Shown here one piece after another: positions 57,906-64,000 of a stretch of 64,000 nt of DNA. Below the pieces are notes generated by a model. The model was not told the origin of the DNA, made no database searches, and saw only the letters and a program-made list of their open reading frames with translations. The stretch comes from Neostapfia colusana. Taxonomy: Eukaryota > Streptophyta > Magnoliopsida > Poales > Poaceae. The position numbers and the translations under genes are program-made. The stretch lies in contig JASWHV010000004.1 in assembly GCA_030760725.1 (NCBI GenBank), forward strand, positions 50,187,136 to 50,251,135, in the 5' to 3' direction. Numbering within the stretch: position 1 is the first letter of the stretch; every line of letters starts with the position of its first letter.

Positions 57906-60035
57906 ATGTCGTCAAACAAGGGTAAGGGGATGAAGAGGACCGTGAAGAGGTTTCTCAACAGTGCGAGCATGATGGCTCTCACACGAGACGTGGGGGACAC
58001 CCTTTTCCAGGGGAGAGAGCAGACAGTCTCAGTTGTTCAGACATGTGCCCTCAGAGCTGTTAGGTAGACCTGTTGCCTATTAGCGGACCGAGGTAATTTG
58101 ACTTAACAATCGTATTCCATTACATTATTAATTAATCTAATTATATTTCTTAAAACTATTATAATATTGCAGGATGACTCAGAGTCAGAGTCAGAGTCAG
58201 AGGCGCCTCCTGCGCCACAGTCAGCTGACCACCCGTGCGGGTCAGCTGACCACCCTTTCGGGTCGGCGGACCACCCTTCCGGGTTGTCCGGGGATATGAA
58301 GGCCCAGAGAAAGCGACAGACTAGGAGGAGCGATTATTGTTGATAATGGCTAGAGAAGAAGCATCGTTGTCGGCTATTCGCCCTATTGGCGATAGGTAAG
58401 AATCCCTTACATTGTAGCTTTTGAAAATTACGTAGTGCTAAAACTCTTTGATGCACAATTGTTCTTGCAGCGGATGGGAGGACACTACCTTCAAGTATAG
58501 AAGAAGTTAGAGACAAGTCAACATTGTCTTAGGGAACATCGTGCGTTTGCACTACCCTGATGAGGTCCCTGGCAGCGGTGACGAGCGTATCCCTACCAAG
58601 TCATGGGATGATTACGCTTGTGCTACTGACCTGACGTACAGGACTCCTTAGGGTGAAGTGTGGGCTAACTTCTAGGTAAGTATGTTTAATACATGTTTGA
58701 AATTTAGTTCCTCAATAGCTAGAATGTTTAACAATTATGTTTGTCTTCTTGTAGAGAAGGTATCGTTTGGCGGATCCAGCGGATGCTGACCACGCGAGAG
58801 CCGTCTTCAGCAAAAACGACAGGGAGCTTGTTACGCAGGCAATCTCCTATGCCCGTATTCAAGCAACAAACAATTACTTGAAGAGGCATCAAGGGAAGGA
58901 GCTTGCGGCGTTAAAAGACAGCTCCGACACATAATTGACGGAGGAGAAGTATGCCAAGATAAACTAGTAGTGTTTTAATTTTGACTCTGATTTTCTAATG
59001 CCAATGTTGTTTCAATCAATTAATAAATGCATGCAGGTGGGGATTTCATAGTTGGAGGACCGTCTGGAGGCTTACTGGGCCGTCTGTTAGTTATGGTTCA
59101 GCGAGGACAACGTCGCCAAGTCTGAGAGGGCCCGATAGTGCAGAGGCTCTACAAGAGGTCATACGTATGGTCCGGATGGCCATCTACGCCTGGCTAGACA
59201 TATGGTAAGGAAAATACATACAAAACTATATTTATAGTATATTTATGCTACTGAATCGTACTTACAGGAAAACAAGCTTACTGAACGACCGAGCGATGTT
59301 CAGGCATGGAAAAGAGGTCACAGAGCAAGTGACCCTTCACAGCTCGACCAGCTATGGACTCCGGTGGCGACAACTCGACTGGTGAGTCCTCGAACTAACA
59401 TGTTGCTTTACTTGTAACTAACATTACAACTAACGCGTTTTTATGTATTGCTTGTATCTGTAGGAGAACTATGGAGGGGAGGCTGTGATGATTCATGACC
59501 AAGATTATGATTGGCAGAACACACCAATCGATGCTAACGCCGTGTATGTGAGCGGTGGCGGTAAAGCGCATAGACAGTGAGATGCTACCTGTTTTTCTTT
59601 CTGTCAATTCGACCTACATTATCTTACTCTTATTTTTTTTATAGTTTTTCCATTTTTGATGGGGTGGTTGACTAGAGGGAGGCAAGGCCCTCGAGGGACT
59701 TCTCCTCGCAGTCTTCGTCTGCCACACCTAGCCGGAGGATGTCGCAGAGGGAGCTGGAGCTTCAAAGTGTCCAGGAGGAGCTACGCCTGACACAAGAGAA
59801 GCTCCAGAAGAAAGCAACCTTATTGAAGGCCACTCAAGACTATCAAGCCACCTACAATGCATAGGTATAAGCGGCAATACAGGTAATAGATTAAAATACA
59901 AAGTAATTATGTCATTACTATTCATGTGATAATTCTTTTCTATCACGGGCCTTAACACAGCAACACGGACAACAGATTATCATTGCCACATGGGCGCCGC
60001 CGATGCTGGAGTCACAGGTGCCTTCTTCTGCTGCA
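57906..60035 (+). pseudogene. T1 second ORF (En/Spm-associated, transposase_24-like), degraded
   Basis: The start MSSNKGKGMKRTVKRFL is followed by separate open pieces, divided by introns with AG acceptors and by stops: a Ser/Glu repeat (58173-58200), a piece with YRLADPADADHARAVFSK, and pieces with WKRGHRASDPSQLDQLW and MIHDQDYDWQNTPIDANAVYVSGGG. The last is a coiled-coil ending (SQRELELQSVQEELRLTQEK, 59737-59860). The WKRGHR and AVYV.GGG blocks are, in my memory, typical of the second gene of plant CACTA elements. Stops near 58065, 58508, 58650 and 59150 show decay. Confidence 0.6.
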
Positions 60036-60100
60036 CAGGTAAACACACATTTCTTCAAATCATCATAAATTAGATTACTATTGTAAACTGAGATAAAATT

Positions 60101-60262
60101 AGTCAACCATAGCAAAACTTAGCCATAATCGCCCAAACGTAGCCAAATATAGCCATAATTGCTCAAACGTAGCCAAACTTAGCTATAGTTGCTTAAACAT
60201 AGGCAAACTTAGTCAAATTTAGCCATAATTACTCAAACATAGCCATAATTGCTCTTACATTT
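60101..60262 (+). repeat. T1 AT-rich tandem repeat
   Basis: Degenerate units of TAGCCATAATTGCTCAAACG followed by TAGCCAAACT recur about five times. The array lies between the second ORF and the 3' terminus. Confidence 0.7.
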
Positions 60263-60499
60263 TACAAGGATCGGCATAGGACGCTCAAACTCTATCGACT
60301 GTGCTACTGGGACCTGGAGCACGACGCGAGGACGACATTTTGGGCTCCGGAGGTAGCGGACGTGGGAGTGCCCAGCGTCATGTCTTGTATTTCATATTAT
60401 TGTATTATAAACTGACTGTAATATTATATGTTTATTTTAGTATCTGTCTGTGAGCTGGTCATCGTGCAAGGTTAGCATTTTTCTATTTTTTTCTAAAAA

Positions 60500-60834
60500 A
60501 TTATATTCCTTATTTATGACGGTCTGAAGGTGGCCATCGTAAATAAGGCTATATGTCATATACGACGGCTAGCTCCTGGCCGTCGCAAATAAGTCTGTGT
60601 TATTTATGACGACCTGTTCCTAGTCGTCGTAAATAATCTTTCGAAGGGTGCCAGCTGGTACCCTTCTCCATAATTTACGACGGCCAGTTTAGGCCATCGT
60701 AAATAACTTATTAATGACGGCAACTTATTTACAACCAATCACTTGTTACGGCTAGATGTCATAAGGAATAACCATCGTAAATAAGTTAATTACGACGGTT
60801 TAGGCCGTCCTAAACATGGCAGTTTAATGTAGTG
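60500..60834 (+). repeat. T1 3' subterminal inverted repeats and terminus
   Basis: Short blocks such as TTATTTATGACGG, CCGTCGCAAATAA, TTTACGACGGCC and GGCCATCGTAAATAA recur in both orientations, about ten blocks in 300 bp. Sites of this kind in CACTA ends bind the element's own DNA-binding protein. The outermost bases read GCAGTTTAATGTAGTG, i.e. CACTACATTAAACTGC from the other strand. Confidence 0.85.
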
Positions 60835-61153
60835 ATGATATCATTGAAGTAATATTCAAAGAAGTTCTATGCATATGATTTGTATGTTAACAAACTAAAT
60901 GATTTTTAAAGTTATTGTTAGTCAACGATTTAAAATTTGAGTGGAGCCTTGTGGAAATAGGCATGCTTTTCTAGATCGATTGGATTAAATGGATACCAAA
61001 CAAAACTATATAAGTCTATTTGACATCTATACAACCCTGAGCTCTGTTACAAATACTCTCACAATATCACCTCACGAGAATATCAAGACACGGGGAGGAT
61101 ATAAATTCTGCATACAAATCTACTCCGCATTAACTATATATCATCATCTGATG
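60835..61153. other. Spacer between CACTA terminus and GA2ox stop; probable 3' UTR of GA2ox
   Basis: No coding signal. About 320 bp of AT-rich sequence separate the transposon end from the GA2ox stop codon, so the 3' UTR and polyadenylation site of GA2ox must lie here or within the transposon. Confidence 0.6.
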
Positions 61154-64000
61154 TTATTGATCATTGCCATCCCCACCCACATCGCCGTTGGCTTGGAAGA
61201 GGTCGAGACGGTTGTGGCTGAGGCGGAGCGCGTACATGGCCTTCTTGTACTCCGCCCAGGTGAAGGGCCTGTACCGGCGTGGCAAGGTAGGGGTCACCGT
61301 CTCCGGGACCGTCGATATATGCGCGTGCAGCGGCGGCGCCGCGAAGTAGATGGTGGATAGACGTGGTTTGCTCGTGCTGGCCATCACCCTGTGCCGGATG
61401 CTTACCAGCTTCCCGTTTGTCAGAGCCTGCCAGAAAATGCCAAAGCATATGTTCAATTCTGCCACAAACAAAAGTTCAGTACTTCAGTTAGTTGGTCAAA
61501 CGAATGTGCTGCCACTGACCTGAAGGAGATCGCCGACGTTGATGAAGAACGCGGACGGGTCAGCCGGCACCTGTACCCAGCCATCGTCGCGGTCGGGGAG
61601 GAGCACCTGCAGGCCGTCGACGTCGTTGGCTCGGAGCACGCTGAGGATCTGCGGGTCTGTGTGCTCGCCGAACCCGATGGCCGTGGAGCTCTTTGCGCCA
61701 CCGCCACCGTTGCCGGACTTGGTACCATCCAACGTGCAACTCATCGGGTCGTCACCGTGATCCTGGGTGGCCCTAGACGGAGGGTAGTGATTGATCCTGA
61801 GGAGGGAGTCGCTGTCGATGGCCGAAATGAGCCGGCTGAACGACCTCGGGTCGCTGAGGCTCAGACCCTCGCCGAGCAGGTCCAGGACACGGCACGCCAG
61901 ACGCCGCACGGCATCTACGTACTCGTTTACAGCTTTGCTGCAGAGGTGAAGAGTGAAATAGTTATTCACGTGCATGCTAGACAGGTTCAAAATTCAATGG
62001 CTATCATACGAGAGCCAAAAGACTACGTACTCGTTTATAATTCGAGAGGTAACAATTGAAAGAGAGGTAGGTAAAAATTGGTGTTCTAATTTAGCTACGC
62101 CAATGGACTATCCGGCACAGGACTGTTTGATCTTAGCTGCCAGTCCAGCTGGTGCACGAAGACAGGATTTCGGATGGGCAAAGCCATCTCTTAATTTATT
62201 GACATGACAATTGACATGTCAGGTCACGCTTTGCCAGCACAGGCTGCATGCTGGCCACCTGAATGATCAATTCAGTACTGTTCGTGCTCCAGCCTTTCTA
62301 CCATAAAAATCGTCTGAATCAGTTAGGTCCTCGTGATTTCTGGCTCCTCATGGCATGGAGAGCCATTGGTGTTCCTGATGATACGACGTTTCTGCTTTCA
62401 ACTGGCAATGCTGCAAGGGCACTGTCCTCCCCGATTCTGATGCGAAATGGCAATGCCGCGTGTGGAAATCTATCTACTTTTCATTCGTTAAACCTAGCCC
62501 ACACAAAGGACAAACGTTTTGTTGTTGTTTTTGTAAACCTAGCAAATACCAAGAAAGTTGGAAAAGGCTACATCATATAATATCCCTTTGGTCCAATGGA
62601 CGTAAATTAATAGGTTTACTAACAACAATTGCACTCATAGTGTTGAGTCACATATTTTAGAAACTCAATGTCCCGTATTTTCTGAAGACTCTTTTCTGAC
62701 TTGACATACAAGCTAATAAATTTGTAGGCTTTTTCGAAAGTCCAATAAATTTGTAGGCAAACTTCAGAGTCTGCTGCTATAGGTTAGTTCAAGTAAGATT
62801 CATATTACATTATGCATTGTGGTCACCGCGCCTACAAATATGTAATCATACCCTCCAATCCTCCATACGGGACACATCAGATGCATATTGCAAACCCTAT
62901 CAATTGACACCTCATCTCACGTAATACAACCAAAACTGGACGTAAGATTTTTATTCTTCAGGAGGCTCGGACCAATATAAAACTCATCTGAGGTTGTCTG
63001 AATCAACCTATGTCTTACATATCTAAATATCCATCGATTATCTGAGCATTGACAGATATAATTTCAAATGTATAAGCGTTCTAAACTACACGGAGACACG
63101 ATTTACTATGTATACCGCAATTTCTAATTCTGCCATAATGTTTTGTTTGGATGCGGGATGATGGTGTGGTAGCCGCATAATAAAAAACCGGACGCCTAGG
63201 TGTGCTGGCCTGTGCTAGGCCACAACCAAGCAGCTCCATAATCTCCTCTTTGCAGGCCAAAGATGAACCTTAATGGTCATATCCGGGGGAACAAGCAAGT
63301 GTCCAAAATATAAAATAAAAGAGAGACATACATAAAAGGGTGAGAAAGTTGTGGTGTGTCCATTTTAGGCGACTATGATTAGGGCTTGCGTGATCAATGT
63401 ACCCGTGCAAATCCAGTGATAATAAATCATATGATTGATAAATCCTGGCAAACTTAAACTTAACTAACAAGAAAAATAAGAATGACGAACGACTTGATTT
63501 TTATAGCAAGAAATGGCTTTTGCAATGTTTTGAACCTGAAAGTAAAAAAACAAAACTACACATGCCGACAATCCTTAAACTATGGAACCATGTATTATGG
63601 AATAACGGGAAATCACTGTCAAAAATCAAATATAATTACACGTAGGGTAGTGCACATTCAAATAGACACATGATCGTGAGAATATGATATAGGTACGCAT
63701 AACATTGTAAAATGCAAATGACATCGCGGACTGACGATGAAATTGAGCGAGTATGATGTAAAATGATCAAATAAGAAATAACACAACAACAGCATGCTGT
63801 CCTTAACTGCAAATATAGAGATGAAAAAAATAGAGAGACATGCATGCGCTGCATGCATTAGGCATATACCTGAACCGTGACGGATCCTCCGTGCCGATGG
63901 CCTTGGCCTTGCGCGCCACTGCGTCGGGGTCCGCATGCAGGATGAGGTACTCCAGCTCGCCGACGTCGCCGTGCGCTCCGATGTTCCGGCTGCCGTACCC
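61154..64000 (-). CDS. GA2ox: Gibberellin 2-beta-dioxygenase (GA2ox), partial at 5' end
   Basis: This is a 2-oxoglutarate/Fe(II) oxygenase that inactivates gibberellins by 2-beta hydroxylation. Exons on the minus strand are 64000-63870 (partial exon 1), 61937-61520 and 61426-61154. Splice sites are TTCAG|GTATAT, CTGCAG|CAAAGC, CTTCAG|GTCAGT and GGCAG|GCTCTG, and the phases join cleanly. Exon 1 ends GYGSRNIGAHGDVGELEYL; exon 2 carries RLACRVLDLLGEGLSLSD, INHYPPS and the iron ligands in GFGEHTDPQILSVLR; exon 3 carries the distal ligand in SIRHRVMAS and the 2-oxoglutarate Arg in KPRLSTIYF, ending RRYRPFTWAEYKK to DLFQ. The visible 273 residues show no lesion, so it is probably functional. It fits the C19-GA class; I cannot say which paralogue. 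The start codon lies outside the window. Confidence 0.93.
61938..63869 (-). other. GA2ox intron 1 (1.93 kb), no gene seen inside
   Basis: It is bounded by GTATAT and CTGCAG. Short ORFs are present but none has recognisable content. I found no clear terminal inverted repeats of a MITE. The second intron (61519-61427) is only 93 bp. Confidence 0.85.

Larger units (their letters stand above)
57087..60834 (+). mobile_element. T1: CACTA (En/Spm-type) transposon, 3' part
   Basis: It holds the C-terminal part of a TNP2-like transposase, a second CACTA ORF, subterminal repeats and the terminus TAGTG (reverse complement CACTA) at 60830-60834. ATG at 60835-60837 is the presumed 3-bp target duplication. 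The 5' half is not in the window; G6 cuts into it at 57086. T1 therefore looks like the oldest host of the retrotransposon nest. Confidence 0.85.

Noticed and set aside
62263..62580. A small gene within GA2ox intron 1
   Set aside because: No recognisable motif, no supporting context and ordinary intronic composition.
61154..64000. GA20-oxidase or GA3-oxidase identity for the host gene
   Set aside because: GYGSRNIGAHGDVGELEYL, HTDPQILSVLRANDVDGLQV and the RRYRPFTWAEYKK end are characteristic of 2-oxidases.

Overview
The window is nuclear DNA of a grass (Poaceae). It is a nested block of LTR retrotransposons inside the remains of a CACTA DNA transposon, and the block ends about 320 bp from the 3' end of the one host gene, a gibberellin 2-oxidase (GA2ox) on the minus strand at 61154-64000. 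The grass call rests on the retroelement types (chromodomain Ty3/gypsy elements with very long LTRs and an extra ORF before gag; a Sirevirus-like Ty1/copia), the initiator tRNA-Met primer sites and the GC-rich GA2ox exons. I cannot name the species.

Layout, with labels used throughout. G1 (408-29797, +) is an old Ty3/gypsy element. It is split first by C1 (3535-13143, -), a Ty1/copia element with 5-bp target duplication GCTCC. It is split again by G2 (15358-27999, +), a second Ty3/gypsy family with duplication AGAGC/ACAGC. G1 pol is cut at 29797 by the LTR of G3 (29798-48666, -). G3 is itself split by G4 (32063-47452, +), a complete 15.4-kb element of the G1 family with ~4-kb LTRs and a perfect GCGAG duplication. 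G5 (48667 to about 52495, +) is an LTR plus leader of another family, abutting G6 (about 52496-57086, -), an inverted relative of G2. T1 (57087-60834, +) is the 3' part of a CACTA element with a decayed TNP2-like gene, a second decayed ORF and the terminal TAGTG. GA2ox follows, with exon 1 running off the window.

No autonomous element survives. G1, G2 and G4 gag-pol carry several stops and frameshifts. C1 has lost most of its reverse transcriptase, including the catalytic box. G4 has substitutions at the protease, reverse transcriptase and integrase active sites. In contrast the 256-codon orf0 of G2 is intact.

The most unusual signal is inside the LTRs. Four families (G2/G6, G3, G4, G5) carry two short exon-like blocks at matching positions. 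They are separated by about 1.03-1.24 kb and bounded by a GC-type donor (AAG|GCAAG in most copies) and an AG acceptor. They encode related acidic peptides with a DFxx[PR]E[EQ]Q-like motif, and the two most diverged copies differ mainly at third codon positions. Other notable signals are 15 CACGTG (ACGTGKC-type) boxes at ~50-bp spacing upstream of the G5 TATA box, a degenerate tandem array of the G5 primer-binding site, and a splice-acceptor-like sequence directly against the orf0 start codon.
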